A stretch of DNA of 64,000 nt from Botrytis cinerea B05.10. Lineage: Eukaryota; Ascomycota; Leotiomycetes; Helotiales; Sclerotiniaceae. Made by a program: the position numbers and the translations under genes. Of this stretch, positions 11,222 to 22,072 are shown piece after piece. Positions within the stretch are counted from its first letter, which is position 1, and each line of letters starts with the position of its first letter. The stretch spans positions 744,001 to 808,000 of the forward strand of contig NC_037325.1 of NCBI RefSeq assembly GCF_000143535.2, written 5' to 3'. The notes below the pieces were generated by a model that worked only from the letters and a program-made list of their open reading frames with translations, did not search any database and was not told the origin of the DNA.

Positions 11222-12723
11222 AGAATGTAAAATGGTTAATTTAATCCCACTTGCATAGAAGAGGAGGAAATATCACATGTATATATCATTTGAAGGGCGG
11301 GATAGGAATTGGTTTACAACTTATAGTTGAAATTCTCGATGGTATATATAGAGCTAATCTGAAATCATATTAGAGAAAATTGTAGAAGAAACTCCATTAT
11401 CGGCGCAAACGACTCTCACCATTAGAAACAAACCATGTGTAGCCATTATACGAAGTCGACCGATCTTGGGTTTGGTTGATGTACCAGCATAGGACGTATA
11501 TGTAACCATGGGAATGCATCTGTGCGCCACTTGGGCCAAACGTATTGGGAGAGGGTGACCCAAATAAGAGCTTTCAACCTTTACACCAAGGCCATCGACC
11601 GAGGTACCATATGGAACCCTAACTTCTGCTTCAAATGTTAGATTGGATCGTAGTGCAATGAGTGCAGATGCAAGTGATCCAAGTGATAAAATCCTCTCAT
11701 TCGTGCTACCTATCTATCCTTTGTCATTCTATCACAGTTGTATGTTTCAGTCGTAGTATTCTCGGTCGGAATTTTCCCTAGACTAGTTTGGAGAGCTCTC
11801 CTCATCCTAGTCGTATAAGTGCTTCAACAATACATCGTACTTTTCAACGGCACTGGCAAACTATATAGAGAGTATGATATCAGCACAATGATTTTTGTAC
11901 AATGAATAGAAGCAGCGACTTCAAGTAAGCCTGGTGGATGTTTAGATATCTCAGAAATAAATAGCAATGCCGGTCTTCATACGTAAATTATCGATGTAAC
12001 AGGGACATTAAGTCGATCTTGAGCCCCCTCGACGAGGTAGCCGTGCAGCACTCTTCTAATACGAATTCACTTTCGCAATATTTCTGGCTATAAAAATAAT
12101 GTGAGGCATATGTCTTTGCATCGACTTATCGGTATTAACAATCAAGGCTTCTTCTTCGTCGGCGGCAGGCACTCTATCGGATTGGAAAAGGCCTAGCCTC
12201 TTGAAACTTTCTGTACCATTGTGGAAAAATTAGAGCAGTTGTCTTTATAGCACTCGCTAATACCGGTGTCATTGAACAGGATCTCCAATCTGGCCACTTC
12301 AACCATCACACGTTTCTTGATTCTTGTTATCGAGTTTTGAAGTTATCGTGGTTGATTCTGTTCAAGTATGTGCCAATAGAAGATATATCGCGTGTGGAAA
12401 TTAGTCATTGCGCGTTCTTGTAGAACGCAATGTTAGCTGCTCACAAATGGGGCACAAGATGTGGAATGATTTGCGATGCTCCCATTTCGTCGGATCCAAC
12501 ATTTGTAACCCTTGAACCAAACTGCCATTAATTTATGGAATGCGATCTGTAAATGCCTGAGGCATCAAAGCAGGGTACCTAGGCGTGATGGATTACCTAA
12601 CATGAGCTGACCTTGGGACTGCTTTACAATAACATCAATTGTCAATTATTTCTGCATGTATATCCATAAGTTGTCACTTCTCGATTCCATGCACGTCATT
12701 GGTATTCTCTGATTCCAATCACT
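11222..12723. other. intergenic, upstream of regulator 1
   Basis: 1.5 kb between the transporter relic and the first Zn2Cys6 gene. I looked for a metallo-beta-lactamase-type thioesterase or other cluster gene and saw no such motif. Only short frames are present. It should contain the promoter of the regulator. Confidence 0.45.
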
Positions 12724-14502
12724 ATGAACAGAAGTTCTCGCGGCTGCTGGACTTGTCGACTTCGGCGCAAAAAGTGCGATGAGCATCGTCCTGTTTGCAA
12801 CGAGTGCATGACGCTCCACATCTCTACCTGCAACTATGGCGCCAAGCCGGTATGGATGGACGGCGGTATAAGGCAGGAAGCCATGACCAAGAAGATCAAA
12901 ATGGAGGTCAAGCAGCATGCTCCTTATCGCCGCCGTGGCAAACGGGAGTCGACTACCTCTAATCTCAACGTTTCTATTCCCGAACTTGGAGATCAGAAGT
13001 TAACCAGTTTCAATGCCTCTCTTCCAGAATCCGGAGTTCAAAGTGAAGCCAGGTCGTATACAAATGATACTAGCGCGACTTCTATAGATATATCGAATGT
13101 CACGTCTCCTGTTAATGCCCAAAAGATTTGTAAGCAAGTACTGCAGATAAGACCATTCGCACAGTCAGACTCAGTGCTACTTGTGTTTTACCTCGAACGG
13201 ATCCTTCCGTTTCTATTTCCTTTCTATCGGCCTGCGCCACTCCATGGCGGCCGAGCATGGATTCTGGATTTGGCTATCAGCAGCCCCGTCGTCCGTCAAG
13301 CCATCCTTTGTCAGAGCTCATATTTCTTTGCACTGGCACACGGAACTTCTACCATCAAAGACGATCGAATGTGGGAAGCTTTACTTGAACAAACAAGAGA
13401 TGCTTTTAACATGTTACGCAATTCTATTACAATCATCGAGAGCTACAATGAAAATGAGCACATACTTGGTAGCGTTCGCGCCATGGCTGCTGTCATGCAG
13501 CTGCAACGTTTCGAGATTGCCATCACTTCTTTTGACAATTGTCAAGCGCATCTCAATGCGGCCTTAACAATTTTCAGAAAAGTCGTTGATGTCGTTGGAG
13601 CTGACAACCTAGCTAGCTCTTCCAACACATTTCAAAGTATTCTCAGTCTTCTGGGTCCCCCTACATGGATCCTACCAGGCCAAAAAGCTGAAATATCTAG
13701 CTCTGAGCAAGCTGCTTTTCGCTTCTCAACAGCTCTGTTGATCTTCGATGACATCATCGCTAGCACCGCTTTGCAGGAGCGTCCGAAGTTGTACGACTAT
13801 CACCAAAGCCTCCTTTGTAAAAACGATGGAATTGATGCGGTCCCTCCTATTAACCTTGAGACTACTGTGGGGTGTCAAAATTGGGTGCTTAAACAGATCG
13901 GTGAGATCGCTGTTTTGGATGCATGGAAGAAGCACTGCAAGGCAGCTGGCAATCTGGATGTTATTGAGTTGGTACAGCGCGCAGCAGCCATCAAGAAAAC
14001 GTTAGAGGCGCAGGTTTCACGTTTCGAATCTGATCTGGCGTCTGTATCCCAGGAGAGCAACTTACTGGACGACATGTTTGCAGCAGAAGACTACACTGGA
14101 CAAGCTCGGACAATCGCTCGGCAAACCTCATTAGTAACACGAATATGGGCACATAGTACCTTCCTTTATCTATCTGTTGTCGTATCTGGGTGGCAACCTG
14201 CTAACCCTGATGTACGGTATCATGTAGCTCAAGTTCTCGAGCTGTTAACTCGTCACGTATCACCCCCAGCATTATTGCGGACAATGGCCTGGCCATTTTG
14301 CGTTGTAGGTTGCTTGACAGAATCTGCGCAAAAAGCCCGGATACGCGACATGGTAGATTCTCTACGACCAGCCAGCCGCTTTAGCACTGTGCGCCGTGGC
14401 TTTGACATTATAGAAAAGGTGTGGAGCGATAGGGCCATGGGTAATGCCAGCGAATTCGCTTCATATTTTCGAAGTGATATCACTCTTGTATTACTCGTTT
14501 AA
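12724..14502 (+). CDS. Zn2Cys6 transcription factor (cluster regulator candidate)
   Basis: Single-exon nuclear regulator of 592 aa. The N-terminal binuclear zinc cluster is CWTCRLRRKKC followed by three further Cys at residues 25, 28 and 36 (C-x2-C-x6-C-x6-C-x2-C-x7-C), beginning at residue 8. A basic stretch (KKIKMEVKQHAPYRRRGKR) follows, then a long helical middle domain of the fungal_trans_2 / C6-regulator type, e.g. FYLERILPFLFPFYRP. The frame is open from the first ATG to the stop, without any of the stops seen in neighbouring tailoring genes. It lies between the transporter relic and the SDR gene, so control of the PKS cluster is plausible but inferred from location. Confidence 0.88.
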   Translation: MNRSSRGCWTCRLRRKKCDEHRPVCNECMTLHISTCNYGAKPVWMDGGIRQEAMTKKIKMEVKQHAPYRRRGKRESTTSNLNVSIPELGDQKLTSFNASLPESGVQSEARSYTNDTSATSIDISNVTSPVNAQKICKQVLQIRPFAQSDSVLLVFYLERILPFLFPFYRPAPLHGGRAWILDLAISSPVVRQAILCQSSYFFALAHGTSTIKDDRMWEALLEQTRDAFNMLRNSITIIESYNENEHILGSVRAMAAVMQLQRFEIAITSFDNCQAHLNAALTIFRKVVDVVGADNLASSSNTFQSILSLLGPPTWILPGQKAEISSSEQAAFRFSTALLIFDDIIASTALQERPKLYDYHQSLLCKNDGIDAVPPINLETTVGCQNWVLKQIGEIAVLDAWKKHCKAAGNLDVIELVQRAAAIKKTLEAQVSRFESDLASVSQESNLLDDMFAAEDYTGQARTIARQTSLVTRIWAHSTFLYLSVVVSGWQPANPDVRYHVAQVLELLTRHVSPPALLRTMAWPFCVVGCLTESAQKARIRDMVDSLRPASRFSTVRRGFDIIEKVWSDRAMGNASEFASYFRSDITLVLLV

Positions 14503-14946
14503 AGGCGTCAGAACCATTTTGATTTTTTGACTGTCGGTTTCAAGTTTTCCAAATTGTATTCAAACACTATTATGGATATTAAGAAGTGTTCTTATCAATT
14601 CTGGGGCTCTTTTCCGCAAATTATACGATTTTCTATAATGTGATCGATCTTAGCCTGTCTGTTTTCAATTCTTGCTTAGTCAATTCAGCGGTTTTTGTAT
14701 TCATTCATTCTCTAATTCATTGCTTTCTTATTCAGATTAAATTTTCAATATGTTTAGATCTATCTGGCCTATGATGGTATTCAACTTATTACAGATTTTA
14801 GAAGGCAGAGATCGTCTCCAGTTAAATCAACACAGGAAGGAAAAGAAAGAGCTAGGTCTGTTTTGAGTACTTGAATTGATAAGATGAAATATTTTTATTT
14901 TTTAAGTGGCCATTTTAAACGCGCTGTTTATAAAGCCAATCGATAT
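14503..14946. other. intergenic between convergent genes
   Basis: About 440 AT-rich bases between the 3' ends of regulator 1 (plus) and the SDR gene (minus). It presumably holds both 3' untranslated regions. Nothing else is seen. Confidence 0.6.
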
Positions 14947-15888
14947 CTAAAATTTGGTATAACCTTGGTCCTTCACAAATGTGGCATGCCATGGGACGTT
15001 CTCCGCGCCGCTCGCCGCCAATTGCGAGTAGAAATCGGCATGCGCGGGGCCGTTAACCGCCTGGCCTGCGATCTTGCCGTCCGCTTGGCGCTGGTCTGCG
15101 TAAATGAATCTAGGGGGGGACGTGTTAGAAGACGATCTACAACAAATCACTGTTTCTTTCTGTGGAGAACATGATGTGGAAGAGAAAAAATAGACAACGA
15201 CTTACCGATAACCCTTGGCTGTATATGCTCCGTCAGCAACACCAAGCCAATAGGCAGTGGCTGCCTTTCCCATACCGCCGTTCAACAACAATGGCACTGG
15301 CAATACCGCGACATTACAGATGTTGCCTGTGTAGATGAACACCTTCTTGCTCTCTTCGGGCAGAGTTTCCCAGCCTTTGATGGCTTCTTGTGCGGCAATG
15401 AAGGGGGTGACAACATTCACGTTCAAATCATTGGCAACACGAGCCTGCAGAGCAACAAATTTAGCATTTCTGTGAATAAGGAAGGCTTCTAAAGGGAGAT
15501 GCGGGGAAATTTTCTTCAAAACATTGAGATGGAGAGGGGATTTATGAGCTGAAACCAAAGGTTGGAAATTCGTTTGATGGCGACTTACACTTGGAATAGA
15601 CAAGGCTGATTCTGCATCGGGTGGGGGAGTGATGGAACCGGCGTTGTATATGACTACGCTAGGAGCCGTTGAGAACTCGCTCTTAAATTTGTCGAAGACA
15701 GAAGCTAAGATGCTGGGGTCGGTGTTGGCGAAATCAGCTGAGAGAGAAAGATAGCCCTTTTCGTTGACTGAGTCTGTACCTTTTCTCGAGACAATGGCGA
15801 CTTTGTATCCTTCTGCAGCGAACTTCTCAGACACAGCTTCGCCGATACGTGGACCTGAGCCGAGAATGAGAACAGTTTTGGTGGCCAT
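14947..15888 (-). CDS. short-chain dehydrogenase/reductase-like protein, atypical active site
   Basis: Rossmann-fold NAD(P)-binding protein of 233 aa. Exons are 15888-15589, 15444-15206 and 15109-14947 (702 nt, in frame); the introns have GTAAGT donors and CTGCAG/CCTAG acceptors. The nucleotide-binding strand is VLILGSGPRIGEAVSEKF (a GSGPRIG form of TGXXXGIG), followed by YNAGS. At the usual catalytic position I see NGGMGKAATAYW: the Lys of YXXXK is present but the Tyr is not, so classical dehydrogenase activity is doubtful. The start at 15888 has an A at -3; an upstream in-frame ATG at 15951 would add 21 residues rich in Arg/Lys/Ser. It sits between a cluster regulator and the O-methyltransferase relic. 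It is intact, and membership of the cluster is uncertain. Confidence 0.82.
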
Positions 15889-16864
15889 TTTTATCGGAGT
15901 TTTCGAGAAGCTTCGTGTATTGAAACGTAACTTTGCACAGACTAATCTCATGAAATCAAGGTATATGTATAGGTTAGGAGAAAATGCTGTATAATATTCT
16001 TATGGAGGCCAACCACTCCTTCTTTATATCAGCGAGTCTCTGTTATAAGCCGCGCGGGGATGAGGCCCAAAACCCGCGCGCCGCATTCAAAATATTCCTG
16101 GAAATCTTATCTTACATTCCTATTTTGAGCCCTTGCTCTTGGCTGGCTACGATGGCGGAGTGGGCCCTGCAGGTTAATAAACCCAGTGTGCATCATGCAC
16201 AGATCCATGATTTAGAATTAACGGCGCGCGGCTTAAGTAAGCCGCGCGGGTGTGGGTTAAAATGCTTGGAAATCAACATTAACAATTTAATAAGTGTCGC
16301 GAGCTCCAATGCCCGACTGCCCAATACCTTACCGTTACTGTAATACGAGTCACCTTCCTCAACGGTGTTGTTATTCCACAAGTTCTATATCCACTTATCG
16401 ACGGCGTGACTCCGGTAATATGCTAACAGTAAACAGTCACGTGGGTCACACAATACAACGTTAATGATTTCATTGATTGGAATATGAGACTCAGCCAGAG
16501 CCTGTTGAGTAAATAAACTAGCCTTCATTGTAGAGGCAAAACCTGTTGGACCATCAAGCTGTAATCAAGTTGCCTCTGGCCCTTGAAAATTCCCCCATTG
16601 ATTCATCGCCAGGTCGGTTGATGGTCCAGACTAGCAGGTCGGATGTAAGTTTTCAATATTTGAGATCAGTACAGCATCTAACGCGAATCAGGTGTTAATA
16701 CTTGAATCATTCACCTATCAAAAGATTCTGGTCGTCGCACTGCAGTCCGGACTATTGGATACCCTAGCCACCACTAGGATCACTATGAAATATCTTTATA
16801 TACTATAAACGCTTCTCTGTATCCAGAGCCTGAACAATAAAGCAGTCATTAATGGATTCTTGCC
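15889..16864. other. intergenic with GC-rich inverted repeats
   Basis: Region between the start of the SDR gene and the 3' end of the O-methyltransferase relic. It contains the short CG-rich repeat cassette described separately at 16047-16250. The rest shows no coding signal. Confidence 0.55.
16047..16250. repeat. short element bounded by AAGCCGCGCG inverted repeats, with perfect hairpin
   Basis: AAGCCGCGCG at 16047-16056 recurs inverted as CGCGCGGCTT at 16225-16234, enclosing about 190 bases. The right end also forms a perfect 11-base inverted repeat CGCGCGGCTTA / TAAGCCGCGCG (16225-16235 and 16238-16248) with a two-base loop. A further inverted CCCGCGCG lies at 16073. The arms contrast sharply with the AT-rich surroundings. 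A miniature inverted-repeat element or nested pair is inferred; no transposase is present. Confidence 0.45.
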
Positions 16865-18513
16865 TCAATTCTGCCTCAACAAGATCTCAATTATTGAGTC
16901 TGTACTTCCATTGGGCATCTATACCATTAAGAAGTCAGTACTGTCTATTATGGATGTCTTCAAATCCGATCACGGAATGTTCTTATGAAGAAATTCTTAC
17001 GAGGATGCATGACAACTCAAGATTAAAATGTGCCTCAGTGATGATCCCTCTCCACTCAGATTCACTTCACTCCTGTGCATTTGGCATTTGAACCATATTG
17101 AGATCCCTGAATCTAGCAAAACATTAACAAAGAATGGCCGGCTTTTGAAGTGCAAAATAAACCGTAGATATCGTTCTGCAATACTCGGAATTGGTTTGTT
17201 TGATGGCGAAACAGCAATTTCAACCATCAGAATCTTGCTTCCAGGCTCTATGGCCGGTAAAATTTGACGAATGATTTCGACACTATTCTCATGCGACCAA
17301 TTGTGACAGATATGACGCAAAATATAGACTTCTGCGCCCGTTACGGGCTAGGGGTCAAAGAAGTTATGCAGTACAAACTTGACACGTTCGGTCAACTCGG
17401 ATAACAACTGTGTAGCTCCTTGCTCAATATTCTTTTTGTAATCTTCTACCACAAAGTTTAGCTTCGGGTAGTTTCTTGCAAGTTCTACACTCAAAAACCC
17501 GGACGAGCCACCAACCTATACGAATTTGAGTTAACTTTCCAGGAAGGGGACAGAGAAGAAAGTCAAACTGAAATTGATAAAAGTGGCTTTCCAAGCTCTG
17601 TCCATGAATATCTTGTTATAACGTGCTTTTGACTCTGGCTAGGATCCTTGTCAACACCCTCCATTGCACCGACGAATCGAGCCATCAACTCGGGGCTTTG
17701 CTCGAGGTATTTGAATAAGACATCCTTCGTGTTGAGGGTAAGACTAAGTGCGGTATCTTGAGCAGTGGTGCTGTCTTTATATTTCTTCAGCGCCTCGGTT
17801 AGCTTTGCACTGGCAGGAAGAATTTGCTCAACGAAAAAGCCGTAGTAATTCATCATATTATGATCACGCAACAGCAGAGCAGACGAGGCAGTCTGAAAAA
17901 CATGATCCGGAACATCCTCTCGCAGCATCTGATTCAGCATTGCTTTACGCACAACCGGTTTGACTTTTCTCTCAGACAAGCCAACCTTTGCAGATATTTC
18001 CGCATAAGTCGCTTCACCATCGAGTGGAATTGCATGAAGAATATTGAAGTGATAGATAAATTGTTGAGCCGCATTGTCAATGGCCTAGACACATATCTTA
18101 GCATATCATGCTCCATGCTCACAATTAAGGGAGCAGGCTAGTGGAATACATATATTATTGACTATGTAGAATTCGCTGTAGTGATCTAAATCTAAAATCG
18201 GAAGTGGAAGATAATGCATATAAGATGCACGTGCCCCATCTTTCCAACACTACATACAATTCTCAATATTACTTACAGCTCCCCAAACCGGAGCCAGAAC
18301 CTCTCGCGGACCAAGAAACAAGTCACAAAATGCACTCGTGTCATCAATAACCACCATCCGCACCATTCCAATCTCAGATTCGCCATCAGTATCGGGGTAT
18401 TCATCTTTTGCCTCCTGATCAAACGACACTTTGGCATTCTTGCCCGCCAACCATTTCTCGACAATAGCTGATTTTCTAGCGATTCTCTCACTGAGCTCTT
18501 TGATAGAAGACAT
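16865..18513 (-). pseudogene. SAM-dependent O-methyltransferase (COMT-like), disrupted
   Basis: Relic of a cluster-type O-methyltransferase of about 400 aa. Exon 1 is 18513-18277 (start MSSIKELSERIARKSA), and exon 2 is 18084-17569 (winged-helix dimerisation region, LDGEATYAEISAKVGLSE). A 53-nt intron with a GTTTGA donor follows. Exon 3 from 17515 holds the SAM motif VGGSSGFLSVELARNYP. An in-frame TAG at 17350-17348 interrupts FDP-stop-PVTGAEVYILRHICHNW where relatives have Gln. After IAERYLR the frame has probable intron sequence and further stops. The family-like C-terminus MPNGSTDSIIEILL is still recognisable, with its stop at 16865. The TAG follows the SAM-binding fold but precedes the catalytic His region, so an active enzyme is unlikely. 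Confidence 0.85.
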
Positions 18514-18983
18514 GTTGAATATTCACGTGCTTTTCGTTATGATGTTCACTATTGGAGCTTGAGCTCTCACAATTCTATATATATTCTCCAATACATGGAA
18601 GAGTCAGCAGAAGTCTGACATTCTAGTTTGAATCAGAGCTCGGTCGTCCACTTTTCGGCTAATTCCTCGCTTCGGTGGCCGGGCTGGACATCTGTTTTCA
18701 AAGCCATTTTTTGGGGGGCATTTATAAGGTTTCCATGCACAAGTTTCAGTTCAAACAAAGCTCAAGTCTAAGCAGAGCGCAGCTATCAAATCCTAGGAAT
18801 TCATGTGCCGAATTCCGAGTCTGTCACGATGCAATGCTAGACGCCGTGGAGTTCCTGCCGCAGGAAACCAGTGATGGAAAGTTGAGAGCTAGGCTGGTAA
18901 TAGTTGTAGCTAAACTTCTCTAGTGGCTGAATTATCGTGCAATGTTTGACAGTGACATATTTGATTTAATTTATATTATATTG
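18514..18983. other. intergenic
   Basis: Spacer between the O-methyltransferase start and the 3' end of regulator 2, about 470 bases. Only one short plus-strand frame is present and I do not consider it a gene. Confidence 0.55.
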
Positions 18984-21493
18984 CTACACTACATTTGTGG
19001 AAGAAAACTTTTTGTCTTGAGTATTAAAACTCATATGAATCGACCCATTCTTCTCTGTTGAAATACTTGGCTCTTCGTGAGTTCGCAAACGCTTCCTGGG
19101 AAAATCAGGGGCCAGTTCAGGCCATTTCATAGCTTGCTCTGGGCTACCGTTGGTACCGCTTTGTCTCAATTGGTTGAGTATATCTGATATACCAGCATCT
19201 GAAGCATCTGTAGAATATGCCGAACCGAAGGGTGTGTATGGTCCCAATGAAGATGGGAGGGATGAGCCGATGTCCCAAGAAAAAGGTGTGCTCGCAGCAG
19301 TTTGTGGTGAGAAAGAGAGAATAGATCCGTCTCCTATTGAGTCTGGTGGGGAGATCTTGAAAAAATCATCCGTTTGGGTATTGAGAGACATCATTATATC
19401 AGACATGGATGCTGTTGAAGCAATAGATATCGGGTGATGCTGTTCGGGATTCTTCATCAAATTGATTATTATAAGTAGCTGCTCGAATGCCCACGCCACC
19501 TTGCGGTGGTAGCTATTGGACTGCATCCGCTCTGTGCTGTTGATATAGCAAGTGGATACTCTGCGCAATAATTCAAGATCGGCATTGGACCCGAGGTCAT
19601 TATTTGAGGACTGTAGGAGGTCTTTGAGCAGTATAAAGAATGCTGGCAGTGAGAAAGCGTCAAGTATACTGGCAAATGAGGCTGTGTTCGCTTTAATGGT
19701 GGGTAGCTTCTCATCCCGGTTAGGATTGGCGGTCTTTTGATAAGCCAGATCGTTGAAAGCATCGACTATTTGAGGATCTTGCACTCCGTTTGCTATCAGC
19801 AATAACAGACAACTGGCTCTTGCATCGGAACGTAATTGTTCGGAATGTTTTTGCCCAGATCCATGCTGTAGAGCAAGTATACGGGTAGCCAGAAACTCCA
19901 AAGTCAACATGGAGCGGCGAGGATTGTAAGAGGAGGCTTTGTAATTCAGAATACCAAAAAATTGTGTATATTGGTCCAGTTGGCGTTCGACGGATAGCAG
20001 TAATTTAGAAGCTTTTGACTTTCTAACCTTACTTGTCCGAAATGAGGCAGTGTGCGTCAAGCGGTAAACATCATCTTGGATCATTGCTAGTTGTATTTTA
20101 TCCGAATAAGGCACCTGGCGTTCTATCGCAGCGCTTAGTTGAGGAGCGATATTGCAATCGTGGGTCGGCAGCCAGGAGACGGCACCTCGAGTAGTGCACA
20201 AACTCTTGTCCCTAACGTATAGGGACTGTACGACTTTTGCTCGCTCCAATGTTTCATATGTATTGTTTTCATCGGGAAAGATTTGTGTTTGGTGAAGTCC
20301 CATGGTTCTTGCAAGCCCACAAGCGTTGGTGAAAATAAGTTCAGCCCATCCTGGCGGGTCAAATTTTTGTGCTGCGACGCTCTAGACAAATGATTAGCTC
20401 GCTAGGGTGATAATTAACAACGTGCAATTAAACTTGTACATACTAGAAGTATTAAAGTCTGAACGTTGATAAGTCTTGGCGTAGTCAGTAATCGAGAATT
20501 AACCAGCGCAGCTCGACTCGGGAGGAAAGAACGTGCGAAGTCGCCAAATAGACCGTTGCCTGATTGGGCAGAAATTTCCATCCCCCAAACAAGCACTGTA
20601 ATGGCCTGAAAACAGATGGCCCATACGTCATCCCCAGGCTCAGGATTATTCGAGTATATACGTTCGACATGGGCAATGAGATTACCCTTTACGAAAATAT
20701 CGGTTTCACAGTCAACGTGCTGAAAGAAATGGCTAATAATGGTGGTGAATTGTTGTTTTGGTAGAAGGTTGATAACGGGCTGGCTTCCGAAAGGTGGGAA
20801 TGGTTCGATTGCACCGGCCCTTTCACATAAACTCTGCAGCATATCAGGTAAAGTAGCATTGCATTCAGCATTGTTTGCAGAAACAACACAAGATTGAAAC
20901 TGCTTGCAGAGAAAAAAAAGTGATAGTGGGCCGTGATAATAATCGACTCTATCCACCTGGTTGTAAAAGAGGTGAAAGTCGGCGAAATCTTCGCTGTATA
21001 GGGAAGGGCTCGTCGGATAATCTTCATCGTCATCTCCATCGGAGCTTCCACCCACAGACGCTTGTCGTGTCGATGAGTTTGAGGAAGAGTAATCCTGGTC
21101 TGTATTTTGTGCGATGTTGTTAGAAAGGCGACCGAGATACGATTCTATGTTGATTAGGCGCTCTTTGACTCCATTCACGCTGTCAAATCTGGGTACTAAT
21201 TAGACAAATTTTCATCTTATTGAGAGTAGTAAAGTGACTCACAGTGATTTTAGGTGATTGACTCTTTTGGTAGGATTTTGGTAAATGCATGTCACGCTAT
21301 CGTCTTGCTCGCAGTTGTTGCATTGTGGGAGCTCACGGCTACAACGAATCTTGCGCTCACGGCAGCGAGTGCATGTCTGATCTGAGATAGAATCCTCGGA
21401 GTGACTTTGTTTCTATTCGCTCAGTTAGCGAAAATGTGGTATAGTCAACAACATGAACATCTTTATATGTACCCTTTTCTGATGTCCAGACAT
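18984..21493 (-). CDS. Zn2Cys6 transcription factor with fungal_trans domain
   Basis: Regulator of 777 aa. Exons are 21493-21473 (MSGHQKR), 21412-21243, 21188-20444 and 20381-18984, summing to 2334 nt in frame. The first intron (60 nt) has a textbook GCTAAC branch site before TAG. The zinc cluster CTRCRERKIRC plus Cys in QCNNC and VTC begins at residue 21 (C-x2-C-x6-C-x6-C-x2-C-x7-C). An acidic Ser/Asp-rich linker (SSDGDDDEDYPTSPS) follows. The middle homology domain includes LLPKQQFTTIISHFFQHVD and the typical AWAEL-like/ARTMGLHQ segment. All exons are open. It adjoins the O-methyltransferase relic. Whether it regulates the PKS cluster or marks its border cannot be told from sequence. Confidence 0.88.
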
Positions 21494-21698
21494 TTTGCGG
21501 GATTTGAAGAATATTTTGATCTAATTCAGCTTGCTTTCGTAGAATCTCTCCAAGCAGATACAAACATATGATTGATATAATGGCTTTGGCTTTATTGTAG
21601 GCAGATGGGAAACACGTAGTGATATTCCTATATAAGCTTAAATTAAATATGCCATTGATCAAGGGGTTTGACTTTGTGTAAGCATTGCTAGTAGCAGC

Positions 21699-22072
21699 TA
21701 TAGTAGAACCTAGCTATAATGGACTGGGATACACTGAAATCTTGGATATACTGGAATAATCTCTTTATTCGACTACTTTTTGTATGGCAATACCGGAATT
21801 TAAGACAAAACTGAAATACCGGATGCTTTTTTGTGAATCTGATAGTTGTAAGATTTTGGTGGTAGATTAAGGTGATTAAGCTTTTCTGGATAATTAAGTT
21901 TGACTGGCTAATATCAAATAATATTTTTTTGAAAACATCAAAGTTTGGAGCTGAAATCGGATGTAAGTTTTAATTTAAACGCTTAGACTACTATTCTTTA
22001 TATCGGAATCTTCTTTATACCGGATTTGATTGATCGCATTTTTCATTCCGGTATAACCAAGTTCTACTGTAG
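21699..22072. mobile_element. degenerate Tc1/mariner-pogo-like MITE
   Basis: The left end reads TATAGTAGAACCTAGCTATA. The right end, reverse complemented, reads TACAGTAGAACTTGGTTATA. These match over roughly 20-30 bases with mostly transition differences and abut TA dinucleotides, as Tc1/mariner/pogo insertions do. Internal CCGGAAT/ATTCCGG motifs recur near both ends. About 370 bases long with no transposase frame, so a non-autonomous, eroded copy. Family assignment is by end sequence only. Confidence 0.5.

Noticed and set aside
18250..18491. Overlapping minus-strand frames beside the O-methyltransferase exon 1
   Set aside because: One frame is the real exon 1; the other is a shadow. The GTAAGT donor at 18276 explains the early stop.
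420..18513. Bikaverin-type cluster (PKS, FAD monooxygenase, OMT, MFS, Zn2Cys6), known to have been transferred and partly lost in Botrytis
   Set aside because: Gene content is similar, but the bikaverin synthase ends in a TE/CLC domain and that cluster has an NmrA-like gene. This PKS ends after one ACP and gene order differs, so I do not assign it.
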